From: Pegoplata infirma
Lineage: Eukaryota > Arthropoda > Insecta > Diptera > Anthomyiidae
Reading direction: 5' to 3'
NCBI GenBank assembly: GCA_963921195.1
Contig: OY992536.1
Coordinates: 100,714,778-100,778,777, forward strand
Length of the DNA: 64,000 nt
This document shows, piece by piece, positions 14,301 through 29,300 of this stretch (position 1 is the stretch's first letter; every line of letters begins with the position of its first letter). The notes under the pieces were generated by a model. That model made no database searches and was not told where the DNA came from. It worked only from the letters and a program-made list of their open reading frames with translations. The position numbers were made by a program, and so were the translations under genes.

Positions 14301-17300
14301 AAATGTTTGGACCAAAAAAAAAAATTGTGGGTCGGTCATACATTTTGTTGTTCTAAGGGCACTATTAGGGCAGTTAGAGCGGTTGGAGCAAATTTTAAAA
14401 AATGTCGTTTTTTGTGGGAGCCCCCTTAGAAATTGGAGCTAGGGTATTAGTTCGTTCCAAAGAAATGTTGAGACGTAAAAATTAATGGGGGTCGGTCTTA
14501 TAAACGACCCCTCTATGACGCACTATTGGAGCAGTAGAAATGATTTTAAGATTGGAAAATAGCAATAAAATTTTTTCAAAAAATTTAAAAAAATAGTAAT
14601 AATTGTTATCCCACGATTCTCCTGGGCAAAGAATTTGTAGAATCGATAGGAGTTTTACACAAAAAAATTTCAAAAAAATCGAAGATAACAAACATTTTCA
14701 AAAATGAGATTTAAATTTTAAAACTTAAAAATCGCATACTAGAGCGCTTTTAAGAATTTTTTGGGATTTTTTTTTTTTAAAGTACGCAAAAAAAAAAAAT
14801 TTAAAAAAAAAAAAAATTTAAATGTGGACCATTATTGAAGAAGTAATGAGTAAAAGAAGTTTGAGTAAAGGAACAAGCTACCAATTTTAAAAAAATCGAT
14901 ATCTTTTGAACGGGTTATCAAAAAAATATGAAAATTTACCACGAAGGAGTTTCCGAAGGGTACCAAAAACTGTAAACAAATTGGGAAAATTAAAAAAAAA
15001 AAAATTTTCAAAGTGTCCGATTTGACATGGAATGCCCCATATATTCATGAGCCTCGATCGATTTTAAGACGATCTAGAGATATCCGTCCATCCGTCTGTC
15101 CGTCTGTCTGTTGGAAACACGCAAACTTTTGAAAGACTTTACGGAGGCCCCTGAAGTTTGGCATACATATTGGACCTTTACCTGTCCAGGTTGGTATTGC
15201 AATCCAGTGAGATCGGTCCAGTGGTTCCAAAGTTATGAGCAAAATACTGAATTTCGGCTAGGGTTTTTCGTAAATTTACGTGATAAAACACACGCTAACT
15301 TTCAAAAGGCCATCCTGAGGATACTGAAGCTTGGCATATAAATTTATCGTTCCCCTGGCCTGGATCATATTGAATTTCAGCCAAATCGGTCAGTGGTTCA
15401 AAAGTTATTAGCAAAACTGTGAATTTCAGATTACTTTCACCTTAAATTCACGTGTTGAAAACCCGTTAAACATGTTTTAAAAACATTGGTAAGTCACAAA
15501 AATATTTTACCACGTATTTTTGTCACTCAAAAATATTTTTAAGCAACACAAAAGAAAAAATACACTCGGAAAAAATTTTACATTCAAAAAAAATTTACAC
15601 TCAAAAAAAAATTTTGTAAATTATTTTTGTTTTCAAAAATAACTTAAACAAATGAGAGTGTTAAATTCGGCTGTGCCGAATCTATTATACCCTCCAACAT
15701 GTAAAAACAAAATTTTTTTTGACAGGGGCGTGGTTTTAAGGGGGGGGGGGAAGTTAGGGGGAGGGGTCGGTGAGCTGGTGTGACTCCTTGGCCCTCACGG
15801 TATATGTTTACAAGTTCATTTTTGTCTGCTTTGTGCACATAAGTACTATAGTTTTATAATTATTTAAATTATTGTTTTATCCACGCCCTTAAAAGAGGAG
15901 CGGGGAAAAAAAGCAAAATTTTTTAGTCCCCTGGGTTCAAGCGCAGGACTTTAAACTTCTACGAACATAAAAATGTCTCATTTGGTTCACAAAAATACAA
16001 AAAAACGTCAAAAAAATTACCATTTTTAAGAGGTTAGTTTAGTTCTTCAAGGGGGAACTTCTTTCCCCCTAGTCCGATTTGGACCATTTCCTAACTTAAT
16101 CCGCCTAGGACCATAAGACATATTTATGCCAAACTTGAGGCGTCTAGCGCTTTTATTTTGGACTGCATCGTGTTAACTACAGACGGACGGACGGGCGGAC
16201 GGACAGACAGACGGACGGACAGACAGACGGACGGACATAGCTAGAATGTCTTAGAATCGATCACTGATCAATAATATATATATATCGATATTTCGATGCG
16301 TTACACACGGAATGACAAAGTGAGTATACCCCCATACTGTAGATGGAGGGTATAAAAAAAAAGTTTTTTTTTACACAAAATAAAATATTTCTAATCAAAA
16401 AAAAAAAATTTTTTTACGTCAGAAAATTTACTACCACTTAAAAAGGGCATTGTGGAGGGTATTCATAGATTCGGCCAAATCGAATTTAACTTTTTTACTT
16501 GTTTACATTATGATTGCTATCAATATGTTTGGCAATGCTGAATTTAACTTAAATATTTTTTAAATAAGATTTTGATTTTTGTTCTACCTTTTAGTTATAT
16601 ATATTAAATAAAATACTCGAGCTCCAGGTCTTTGTATAAATAATTTATTTATTTTTCAATATGTTTCAATTTGAAAACCATCATCAGGGTGGAGTATTTA
16701 AGGTTTATCACAAAAAACTTAAAACCTGGTGTTGTGTTCATCGTTTCAGTTAATACTCATATTATTTATTTTTCAATATTTCGGTTTTCTTTGAAAACCA
16801 TCATCAGGGTGGAGCATTTAATGATGGTTTTCAAAGAAAACCGAAATATTAGAAAATAAATAAATTTTTTTTACAAAGACCTCGAGCTCGATTATTTTAT
16901 TTAATATAAATATGTTTTGTAAATAATTATATTATTTATAAAAATTGTTTGTTTTTCTTATAAAAAAAAAATTTGAAAAACTAGAGGATTAAATTTTTTT
17001 TCTAAGTGTTTTAAAAAAATAAAAATAAATTTGAACCATTAAATCATTATTTTTTTTTTGTAATAAAACAAAAATGATGTAAACTTTGAATGTTTTTTTT
17101 TTCTTGCAAATTGTGTTTACATTAAAAATTCTGATAACGTTTAAATTTTTCTTACACATCTTTGGAATATTTAATAACGCGAAAACAACATTTATTAATA
17201 AAGCAATTAAAATGTCTTAAAGTAGAGTTTTACAAAATGAATAAATTATTAACAACTGACCATTATTGTATACCAAAATAAAATTACATATAAAAAAATT

Positions 17301-20300
17301 AATAAAAATCTGTAAACAAAACACAAACTTACCTTTGGGTATGGTAGTAACATGATAATAATATGTTTTATATTTAGGCTGCACCTTGTATAAATCCGAA
17401 ACATAAAAATTGCCAGTAAAATCTTCACATGTGTCATTACGTCCCTCACAAATGCCACACTTATCTAAATACAGAATAATGAATAAAATAAAAAAAAACA
17501 AGAACATGATTAGAAAATTAAAAATATATATTTTTCTAGAGAGAAATATATATTTCTCTAAGGTATCAAGTCATAAAAGATCAAGTCGATAATAGAGAAT
17601 ATTATTATGAACTATAAAAATCAGGTACCTTACGGACACTATGATTTAAAGTTTGAGTTCAGATTGTATGATGAATCAAATATAGTTGAAATTCATTTTA
17701 ACCGGCAATAATACAGACTTCACAGTAATGGCCTATTCTGAATATACCACTAAACATCTGTCGTGACCCATTTACATCTAAACTGAAATCTCTTACGTAC
17801 AAGATTTGTTCATAATCTCATTAGAGCAAGAATTCGTCTTTTGCCCCACTCAATCCTAAGCGAAAATCTCGTTTTATTTGAAATCTCGTTGGAACGACGA
17901 TATTTAGACTGTTTTTTTACCATTTTTGTACTCGAAAACCGTCAGAAAGTCTTACGAAAAAACGTATAAAAACAATATTGTAGATAAAATTATAACGATT
18001 TAAAATTTAAAAAAAAAAAAATTAAAAACAGTTTCAACAAAAAATTTTAAAAACAATATTAAAAAAAATTTTAAAAACAATATGGGAATGTCTTTTTTTC
18101 CTGGCAAGGGCACTACGGATTTCCAAAAACAAAATTTTTTATTAAAGCTTAGAACGGCCTTTTAACGCTGTTAAACTTTTAGAGAGGCGTTTTTTCGCAT
18201 TGTTTTCTTTTTTTCAAATACTTTATTCTTCAGATTATTGAATCTGCCCATTCTTGGCCTAACAATAAGTAAATAAATCTTACTATCTAACTTAAGTACT
18301 AGTTACTCCCTAAGAGCCATTTTGAAGGACGGGCCTCATATTTAAATGGGCGGTAAATCTGCACGTTGCAGTATGGTGTGCGTTTGGGTCCGAGTAAGGG
18401 CTCTCGCCAATGGATTTGGGTGGCTTTTCCTCGTATTTTAGTCTGATGGTTATAAACTCTTCTCTAACTAGCGGAATATTTAAGTCCTTGTGAATGTTCA
18501 CATTTCTGACATACCAGGGTGCACCCGTAATGATTCTCAAAATTTTCGATTGTGCCCTCTGTATAAGCTCAACATTAGACATACTGGCTGTACCCCATAG
18601 TTGGATACCATAAGTCCATATTGGTTTTAAAATACAATTATACAGGGTGACTTTCGAGTCAAGGCTAAGTTTAGAATGTTTGTTAATTAACCAATGTAAT
18701 TGGCAGGCTCTTAGCTTCATATGAAGCCTCTTGGCTTCTAAGTGTTTTCGCCATGTAAGACGTCTGTCCAAGTGAATACCAAGGTATGTAACACTCTCAG
18801 ACTGTGGGATACTTATACCATTTAAAGAAACAGGTGCACAAGTGCCCGTTCTAAGTGTAAACGTAACGTGCTTGCTCTTAAGCTCATTAACTTTAATTCG
18901 CCAGTTCTTGAACCACGTCTCCACAGCTGTAAGGTGATTGTTTAGTCTCAAGGAGGCAACATGTGGATCTGAGTCAGTGCTAAACAATGCAGTGTCATCT
19001 GCAAACGTTGACGTTGTAATATGTTCAGATGTCGGCAAGTCCGACGTAAATATAAGGTAAAGAACAGGACCGAGCACATTTCCTTGGGGAACACCTGCAT
19101 TCATCTTATAATCAGAAGTTGTAGCTTCCTTATATTTTACTCTGAAGTAGCGATTGAGGAGGTAAGACTCTAAGAGCTTGTGTGTAATCATTGGTAAGTG
19201 ACATTTAACTTTGTATAAAAGACCCTCGTGCCATACTTTATCGAATGCCTGAGCGTCATCCAGAAAAACGGCTGAGCAATATTTCTTTTCTTCAAAGACT
19301 TTCCTTATTACGCAAGTTATGCGGTTAACTTGCTCAATGGTTCCATGTTTTTCGCGGAAGCCGAACTGATGAGTAGGAATGCTATCATTATTTTCTATAA
19401 TTGGAAGAATCTTTTGAAGAAGAACTTTTTCAAATAATTTTGAAAGGCACGGAAGTAAACTTATAGGTCTGTATGACGAAGTTAAAGTTAAATCTTTTCC
19501 TGGCTTGGGAATCATTTTGATCTTAGAAATTTTCCATGTGTCTGGGAAGTAACCTTTTTGCAAGATCGCATTAAATATTTTTGTAAGAACAGTAACCGCT
19601 ACAAATGGTAGGTTTTTTATCATGGTTGGTGTGACTTAGTCATACCCAGGCGCTTTCTTTGGTCTTATCGGCGTTCGAATAATTGTGTCAACATCTTGGG
19701 CGTCAAACAATATATTACTATGATCCATGTGCAGAGGCAGTTCTGGGAGTGTAAAGTTATTCTCCGCCAAGTTTGGCTCAAACACAGTTCTTAAATGTTC
19801 TGCAAATGAGTATGCTTTCTCCTCTTCACTGCGTGCCCAATTGCCACATTGCTTTCTCAGCGGTGGTTCGCCCTCTACCGGTGGTTTAATTTTAGTAGCT
19901 TTCCACAGTGAATAGATTGCTGAACTTGTATGCGATATACTTTCCACATAAACGCTATTTATGCGATCCTCTTCCAAATGAAGGGCTTTTCGAAGGTTTC
20001 TTGTAGCTTCAGACAGCCTCTGCTTTGCGGCAGGAGATCTACTGTTTTGCCATTCCCTTCTTAGCCTTCTCTTGATGGTCAATAGTTGCTCAATTTCTGA
20101 GTTTGAAACATGAAAACTACGATTAGGAGTAACGGTCGAAGACGTCGAAGAGTACTCTGCTGCAGATCTCAGAATGGACGTAAACTCCTGAACACATTCT
20201 CCAATATCCCCCTCACATTCCAAATATGGGTTAATGTGGATGTGGCTACTTATATATTTTTTATACTTTAACCAATTCGTCTTTGACGAAGTGAGTCCAA

Positions 20301-23300
20301 AGGGTGTTTTAACCGAAATTGGTTCATCGTAATACGATAAAATTACTGGAGAATGATCTGAACTAAGATCAAATGATGATTCAACAGATAACTTACTCCT
20401 ATAAATATGTTTCGTTACTCCAAAATCGTTAAGATCGGGAATTTTTCTAGGATCCGAAGGCCAATATGTTGGTTGTCCAGACGATATAACATCCAGACTA
20501 TTTTTCCGATCAATTAGAGCACAGTAAAGCTGTCTTCCCCTAGGGTTCGTCAGACGTGAACCCCAGTAGGTGTGTTTCGCATTGTAGTCTCCACAAGCTA
20601 GGAAACGATTACCAAGAGTACTGAAAAAATATTCGAACTGTATCTTAGATACTGAAAATCGCGGAGGGCAGTAAACTGCCGTCAGAGTCAGTCCTCCTCC
20701 TGTACACTCAAGATGTATTGAGGTTGCCTGAAGGTAAGTTTCGTATTGTTGAGCAATAAATTTTCAAAGTTTGTTAGAGAGCCAAATATTTGATTTTTTG
20801 CAAAAATTAAAAAAAAAATCAAATGGTTGGTTCCAGACAATTTTTTGTATTTTTTAACTGGGAAGTTGTAAGAAAAAACTTTCTGTAACAATATTGATAA
20901 AATTACCGGGTTATAAAATTTAAAAACATAAAAAAATTTCAAAAAAATTTCAACAAAAATTTTTGAAAATAATATTAAGTTTAGAATGTTTTTTTTTTAA
21001 TTTAATTGAGGTGTTTTTTCGTGTTGTCGATCAATACATTTTCAATGTTAATTATAAAGCAAAATTTTTGATTTTTTTTTTAAATTTAAAAAAAATCAAA
21101 TATTTGGCTATCTAACAAACTTTGAAAATTTATTGCTCACCGATACGAAAAAAACACTTCTCTGAATTTTTAAAAGCATTAAAAGGACATTCTAAAATTT
21201 AACACAAAATATTGTTTTTGGAAATCAATGGTGTCCTTTCCAGGATAAAAGGACGCAAAAATATGGTTTTCAAAATTTTTTGTTGAAATTTTTTTAACAT
21301 TTTATATTTTTCGTTCGGCAGGTATATTTGAATGTTTAGATTTGACGGGACGCTTTAATTATTTTATCCCCTTAAGTAGCTCTTAGCACGCAGAACACTA
21401 CCGCCAAATACCCGAAAGCTCTAAAGTCGACTTAAGTCTTTTTGTCTTGTTTTTACTCACATATTATAAAAGAAAATAAACGATGAGCCATTTTGTTTAT
21501 AATCTTTCTATTTTCTTTTTGATTTTTATTATTACTAAATTTTGAGTGACATTGACATATCCGTCATCGTATCATGATCATCTACATCAAAAATTCCAAA
21601 TCTTCCTCATGATCGTATATACATATATCATTTGCCATATTTCTGCATGATTCATGGCTGCTTTCATTTTAATGTCCAGTAACCCAGCAACATTTTTTAT
21701 GTGCTCCAACCATCAGTATACTTACTTTGTCAAACCGTGTGCAACGCATCAAACAATCGGTCGAGGACATCATTAATTATATATATTATTGATCCTTAAA
21801 GGAATCAAAGACGTTCTAGCGATATATAACACTAGAACGAACACTGCAGTCCAAAAGAGCTATACTCACGAAGTTTGGCTATTTTTTTCGTAGTCTGGTT
21901 AAGTTCGGTAATGGGTAAAATCGGACTAAGGAAAAAAAGTTTGTTTACTCACGCTCATGCACGCTCACGTGAGTATAAAATAAAATTACTCACGACTCAC
22001 GTGAATCACTCGTCACGATAAACACGTGTTTGGTGCACATCTCTATTCAATATCGAAGTATAGATCCAGTACATCATAAATTATATTGTTAAACCAGAAA
22101 ATGTATTTGACTTAGGAAAAAACGTACTTACAGTTTTTTTTTTTTTGCCCATTAAAGTTTTTTCAAAGGCGTGTGGAAAAAGTGAAATAGATTCTTTAAA
22201 TATACTTCTGAGCTAAGAAATGTTTTTAAAGGTCTTCAATAAAATTTTATGGTGCTACTTTTCTTAGAACAAATTAACCTTCAATTGTTCATTATTAAGG
22301 GTCATTTTAGTGCTTTTTTAAAAGCTGCCATAGAAGTCCACTAAAACGTGCATTTTAAGGGTTAAAAAATTTTACGAATATTTTTTGAATATTTTCTGCG
22401 TCAAATTTTTCTAGGTCCCTCGATGGTTTTTAGTTTGTGGAATAATTAACACTTCCTTTTAAAATTTGATACAGAAAATATTCCTAAAATATTTTAACCC
22501 TTTATATGCACGTTTTAGTGGACTTCTATGAGAGTTTTTAAAAAAATTACTAAACTGATCCTTTAAAATGAGCGATAAGAGGGTTAATGTATTCTAAGAA
22601 AAGAAGCACCATAAAATTTTATTTGAGATATCTAAAACCATTATTTAGCACAGTAGTATATTTACATAATTTATTTCACTTATCCCGCTCGTCTTTGAAA
22701 AAATAAATTCAACTACAAAAATATTTTTGCTGGGTTATAGCTTTTAATATATTCTTGTGGTTTTCTTGTTTTTTTTTAATAACTAAATACTAGACATTTG
22801 TGCATGTGTACACTCACTCACCTAGTTTTGCAATAGAATTGAGTTCGTTGTCACAGCCAGCCGGCCGGCATATACCATTGACACATTTGTCAAAACTGTC
22901 GAATGAACATGTGGTACCATCGATAACTTTCTCAGATAGACGAAAATAGCCAGTATTACCTTCAGCCCGGCAATATAAATTGCATTTATCTTTAGATGAT
23001 ACTGAAATTATAAAAAAAAAAACAAAATTTAAACAAAATTTAATTGAAAAAATTAAAAAAAAAAAAACTGATTGTGCCAACCGAATTTACACGCAGAGAT
23101 GAAACATGATTGCGACAACCATAAAAGAGTGATAACTTTGTCATAACATGATTGTTTCGATCAAATTATGATCTTCGCTGATTATAGTATGATAAAAAAT
23201 TGTCATTTACAATTACACAGTGCAACACCCAAAATCGGAATGGGATGAAACCAAAAGCAAATGAAAGTTGACATATTCCATAACAAACCCCTCAAGGCTT

Positions 23301-26300
23301 TTTTCTAGTTCAGAGCTAGATTTTGTTTTACACGCATTTGAAGTTAGTGCACTTTTATTATAATTACAATAATAAATGCTTGAAAACTGTATTAGTGGCG
23401 AATGATTAATATTGTAATTGCCTTTAAATAACAATCATACGCAACGGTGTCCTGTGATTTATATTAATAATTGCCTTTAAATAACAATCATACGCAACGG
23501 TGTACATGGTTTATTTTAATAATTTGGCTATTCAGTAAATAGGTACTGGACCAATTGCAGCAAAATTCATACCAGTCATAGCTGAAGTAATTTTGAGCTT
23601 AAGTTTGGAAACTGGACCCTACATGTCCAATAAGGGCACCACCAGGGGTCTTTAAAGTTGGACACGTTTAGTACACAAAAACTTTAAATGCTTTAAAATC
23701 ACCAACTTTAAATGCGTGTAAAATAAAATCTAGCTCTGACCTAAAAAAAAGGCCTTGAGGGTTTTGTTATGGAAAACGTCAGCTTTCATTTGCTTTTGGT
23801 TTCATCCCATTCCGATTCCGAAAGTTCGATTTTGTATCACTGTGTTATTAATAAGCGTATTATGATTGTCACAATCACATATATGATCAAATGGATCAAA
23901 CATACTATGTATAGTTTGGCGTGCTGCAATCAAGTTCCAAACATGTTTTTTTTTTTTTTGTGTAGAGGCAACTGAATTTTTTTAGTTCTTTTGTCACAAT
24001 TAAAAAAAAATGTGGTTGTGGCAACTGAAACATTCAAATGGCTCAAAATTCAGCTGTCAGAACAAATCTGTTTTCTCTTTCTGATTCGATCTGATCTCTT
24101 GAGATCTCATTGTACATATTCGTTTCTTATCCGATCTGTTAGATGTAAAATGTGACCATTATTTTCATATCTAATCAGACCCGTTTAAAAACAGAAATTA
24201 TCTTGCCCGATCTGTCCAGTTCTTGTTAGATCTACTCAAATCTATAAAACGGAACTGATTCTAAAAAAATCTTCTTAAATTCCTACTTACATCCATATTT
24301 TGGTATCCATTTGGTATGCGGTCCTATGCCATTTATACCAAAATCCCGGCCATTCATTTGATAACACTGTTGTTCTCTAGCATCCATAGATCCGGGCGGA
24401 CAATTTTGTGTACTACACGATCGATATTTTTTCCTAGCACCCGTACAATATTTACCACCATTTTTGGGTAACGGATTATTGCACTCTCTTTGACTTTCTT
24501 GAACACCGCCACCACATGTTAAACTACATTGACTCCAGGGGCTCCAAGAACCCCAACCACCGTTAGTAACCTGACGTACATGTCCTTCACGCGGTAAACA
24601 TTCACCCTTTTGACACCAATAACGATTATCATTGCAGGGCGTGCCATCAGCCCAAGGTAAATTACTTGAACGACAGGCTGAATTCGAGTCATAAGTTTTG
24701 CACCACAAACGTTTGCAATCATTTTCGATGTGACAATAGCGTGATTGATTGCCGTGTATAAGTTTACATTGATGATCCAACGAATAGATTTCACCCGGCA
24801 AACGAGTATTATAATTAGGTATAAATTTAGTGGGAGTATCTTCTAAGCATGTAACATCTTCTTTTTCCAGAAATTCCGATACATAATGTCTGGAACAATC
24901 TGACCAAGACCAAGGATGTATATCATCACCCATGACACTGGACATTATATGAAGTTTTCTTTTGACACCGGGTTTATTAAATTGTTTACAACGATCATCG
25001 TCATCGTGAGGCATATTTAAGCTGGAGAATAAATTTATAGTGGAAAAGGGATAAGGGTTAATGAATTATTGGTTTAGGAAAAAATCATAGTCAATTACAT
25101 TTTTTAATTGAATTAACAAAAACATTTGTCAGTATTGCAACTTTTATTAATAAAACTCAATTAAACGCAGTTGAATAAAACAAGATTTTAATATTACTTT
25201 CAAAGTTTGTTGTATTAATAAAGAAATTCGTTGATTCAATTAAAAATTTATTGAATATTGTTTTGATTTGAATAATAGAGATAATAAGCCTATTTATTTT
25301 CTATCTGAGCGCCTTTTTAATTTATTAATTATTTGAAAATGATTTTTTTTATTTTAAACTTACATATGACCCAATTCGTGGGCTATGGTAAACGCCGCTG
25401 GCAAGCCATTATCCTGCACTATCGAACATGATTTTCGTTTACATACTGTACCCAATTCAGCTAGACCTAATGTATCACACTTGGTTTCACGTTCTTTGCG
25501 ACAGATTTGATCTCTGTAAAAAAAAAACAATATAAAGACAAAGATTAATTTAAAATTGAAATATAAAATTCTTATTTGGTCCTTTTCCATTTTTGCACAG
25601 GTCTACACTCAAAAGAGAAAATCTCTATTTAAATAAGAAAACTTTTAGCAGATTTTTTTTTTGCTGAAATAGACCCCATGGTGGTAACAGGGTGCCACTC
25701 TATGGCATCTGTAGGCCACCTACATGAGGTGACCAAAATTCTGCACGTTCGCAGCCATTGCTCCCCTATCACTCATCAATTTGTGCTTGGGTGTTATAAG
25801 ACCGAGCACCGGCGAAGGGACAGGTGAGGTCTGCACTGCGCTCCAATAAATCGGCCGTAGGTCATTCCGGGTAGTGGAGCCAAAATAAATTTTTAAACAG
25901 ATGGATCGAGGCTGCACGAGCAGGTGGGCTTTGGAGTTTATTCGGAAGAGCTTGGATTGAGCCTGGCTTGAAGACTACCAGACCATTGCAGTGTTTACCA
26001 GGCAGAGATGCTGGCAATAAATAAATTGGCTGACTGGTTGAGTTGCAATGTCTTGTCTACAACTGCAGTCATCATCTATTCTGACGGTCAAGCCGCGGTG
26101 AAGTCTCTGGAGACCATGTTTCTGAAAACAAGAGCTGCTCTTAACTGCCGCATGTTTCTAAATGAGATGGCCAAGCAGCTTGATATATGACTCATATGGG
26201 TCCCAGGGCACAGAGACATTCCAGGAAATTGCAAAGCTGATGAGCTTGCAAGACTGGGAACTACCTACCTACGGCTTTGTTTCGCGACAGAGACTAATCA

Positions 26301-29300
26301 GTGTGAGGCAATACGAAAGATTTGGCCTTCTCTTATCCGAGAAGCAGAAATGAGCTGATATCGCTACCAAGAGGAGATTTCGTTGCTGTAATTATCATAC
26401 ACTGTCTTATAGGGAAGCACGAAGAGCGGTTAAATGTGCCGTCAAATGACTTTTGCCGGAGTTGTATGGATGAAGAGGAGTTGGAAACTATCGAACACTT
26501 CATCTGCTAGTGCCCGGCACTTTCTGGTCAGAGACTTGCTTCACTGGGATCTAGGGAGCTGCACGGTTTCTATGATTCATCAGATGTCCAAATTCAATAT
26601 CTAAGGAGTTTCATAAGAAGCTTAAATTGGTTTAACGGTAGGGACCAGTAGGGAAACCTATTACAGTCCCGTGGTATCGCTGAGAGTACCTCAGAGTCTA
26701 CGTGTGCTGACGTAAAACGTCAGCAGCCACTTATAACCTAACCTAAAACCGAAATAAATTTAATATTTTACAACTTTGTTGTTTTATTCAAATTTCTTTT
26801 CTTGTGGCTCGTATCTGGTTAGAAGTTGGCAACCCCGCAAAAGTCCGCATATATTTTCCAGAAATCGGTTGTTTTATTGTGACATTGTGTAGAAACTCTG
26901 TTTTTTTCGAACAATTAATTGGTTCTCCAGAAAGGAAATAGGGATTATAAGGAAAGCATCTAGAGTCTAGACCATTAACTTAATTTTAGAAATGGGGAAT
27001 ATCAACACTGTCAAAATGGTTGTGACGTCCAAGTCAAGAACATTCTAGGACGTGGATTCCCGAAAATGGTTGGCAAAGGAAAAAAACCTTGAAAGTTTTT
27101 CTTAGCGAATTCTCAGTCCTTCTTTCTAGAGATTATGTAGCAAATGTGTTGGGCCCCATACCGGAACTGGGGATAAAGACCTGGTAGATTAATTCAAAAT
27201 GCATATACTTTTTTAAATATTCGATTAATTTTTCAAATTATTATTCGAATAACTTGAAATATTAATTTTCTATATATTGAAATGTACATTAAATATTTTT
27301 TACGGATAATTCTATATATCAAACGTACACATATTTCCAGCCATATGTTACTTTAGCAAAAAAAAATTCTATTAACCTATCGAAGGTTAATCATGTTAAT
27401 ATGTACTACAAATATTTACCATAAAATACATGTGTTCTTTATAAATATTTAAATAAATTTACCTACATATCATCAGCAGATACTTTACCTTGTTATTAAC
27501 ATCGCCGTATCATAATGATAACCATTTTTCTCAACATGTAAACAAAAATCTTTCAATGTCTGCGATGCAGTCGTCTGGCCGCCTCTTCTGCGCGTACGTT
27601 TAAATTCATTCAATACTAAAATATTTGCAACCGAAATATATATTGAATTACCAATACTAGCATCGGCAAATATATTCGATACAATCGATATTAATGTCAA
27701 TATGTACGATGTTAGATCGTCTTTATGAAAATCTTTCATGGTACGATCGACAGCCACTAACAGTTCTATGGTCAATAGATTACGCTCATAATCACGTTTC
27801 TTACGATTCAGTTTGGGCAAAAGACTCTGTTCGATTTGTTCTAAATCGATGTCAAGAGCGGAGACAGCATGTCTGGCATTGCGTCTTGAGTGCCGCCATA
27901 TTTTATGTAAAATCTCAGACGTTGTGGAGGCATTAGGCGACGACGACGACGACGATGAAGAATTGTCATCAGTTTGATTATTGACCGGTTGTATGAGAAG
28001 AGAACCGAAACTTGTTTTAATATAACCAGTCTACATAGAAATAGTAAAAAAAGAATAAAACACCAAAATATATAAATAAATTATTTCTAAAAAAAAATGT
28101 GAAAAAATAGATAAATAAATTATAAACATAAATATTTATAAATGCTTTGCAGTGTTAATTAGTAAATTTTTTTTATGCCGTTGTTTATACTAAATGGGAG
28201 TGTTGTATGATTTAAAATGTGTGATTATGATCAAATGTGGTATTCTTTTTTACAAGAATAGAATGAAAAGAGTTTCTCTGGTTTGAATGAGTTTTTAAAA
28301 ATTTAAATATTTAATTAATATGATTTCTATTTACTTACCATACCATGACAGAGTGATACTGCCACAGCTGATTGATCATCACCTTCCACGTAACCTTTGT
28401 AATAACAACCTAAATAATGTCCTTCTATGAGTTCCTCCTCTTCAGTGTGATTATTTAAAATGTTAATGACCTGTTTTTTTTTTGTGTAAAAGAGAAGAGG
28501 TAACATGTTTCAGATATTGATTTTAAATATTGCAAAAACTTCAACAAGCAAATATTAAATTGAAATTACACAATCCAACAGAATTAGACTTTTCGCGATC
28601 GACGATCGAGTTTTCGATTTCGACACGCTAGAACCGCTTATTTTGTGAGGTTCATAAAAAATACAAGAGCCAAAAAAATGTTGCAGGTCGAATAAGATCT
28701 AGGTTTCGCTCATCGGGGTCAAAGTTGGGCGTGAAGGAAAAATCCACATAAAGAAAGAAAGGTCAAATGTGAGACTGATCCCCATTAATGTATCCTCCCG
28801 AACTCTTTTGCCAAACATATCTGAATAAGCTCCTACTGGTCCAATGGTGCCTCCTAGAGGGTTCAATGGAGAAAACCATTCATATTAATTTTCCCCCCAA
28901 AACATTTTTCATAAACTCAAATAAGCCCTATCTCCACTCCCTAAGGGGGCTCCCATAGAAATGTTAAATTTTTAAAAATATTTGCTCCTACAGTTCTAGC
29001 TGTCCTAGAAGTGACCCTAGAGGAGTCAAATGTAGCACTGACCACAAATATGCTGGTTATTGGTTGCTACTTCCTCGTATTCTATGCCTTGAGTGTATGG
29101 TTTGTCTTTCATATTTGCCCTCTGATCTTTAAAACGGACAAACATTGGCACTCCTGGTTCAGACGTTTTGCCGATTTGGTTTCAAATTTCATAAATACGA
29201 AGTACCCACACACGCCAGTCGTTGTATCTACAGAAGGTACAACGACTGGCGTGTGTGGGTATCACTGGTGCTATAAGATCAGCACCCCAGGCCGGCCAGG

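Larger units (their letters stand above)
12990..16505 (+). mobile_element. DINE-1/Helentron-like copy split by a palindrome and by another copy
   Basis: Pieces at 12990-13088, 15041-15640 and 16350-16505 align end to end with the copy at 8.6-9.4 kb. They run from the CCACTCTAGTGATAGAGGG start through CCGTCTGTCCGTCTGTCTG to GGGCATTGTGGAGGGTATTC and TTTAACTTTTTTACTTGTTT. The intervening 13089-15040 and 15640-16350 are later insertions. Confidence 0.6.
18212..20755 (-). mobile_element. Jockey-clade non-LTR retrotransposon, 5'-truncated
   Basis: Covers the C-terminal half of the endonuclease, the linker, reverse transcriptase and a 3' tail (GAATAAAGTATTTGAAAAAAA). Truncation lies in the endonuclease near 20755. 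Frame and motif order match the jockey ORF2 layout. Confidence 0.9.
23065..24050. mobile_element. Relic MITE hosting two nested elements
   Basis: Left flank ATTGTGCCAACCGAATTTA and right flank TAGAGGCAACTGAATTTTTT join to resemble TTGTGCCAGCCGAATTTAG + AGCCAACTG of the 225-bp MITE at 38489. So the outermost layer appears to be a diverged copy of that MITE. Confidence 0.45.

Noticed and set aside
21700..21960. Host regulatory element (conserved-looking block in intron 8)
   Set aside because: Its landmarks match a reverse DINE-like repeat, so repeat origin is simpler.
25690..26752. Functional RNase H gene
   Set aside because: At least two frame changes and stops lie within the domain; it is a decayed LINE.
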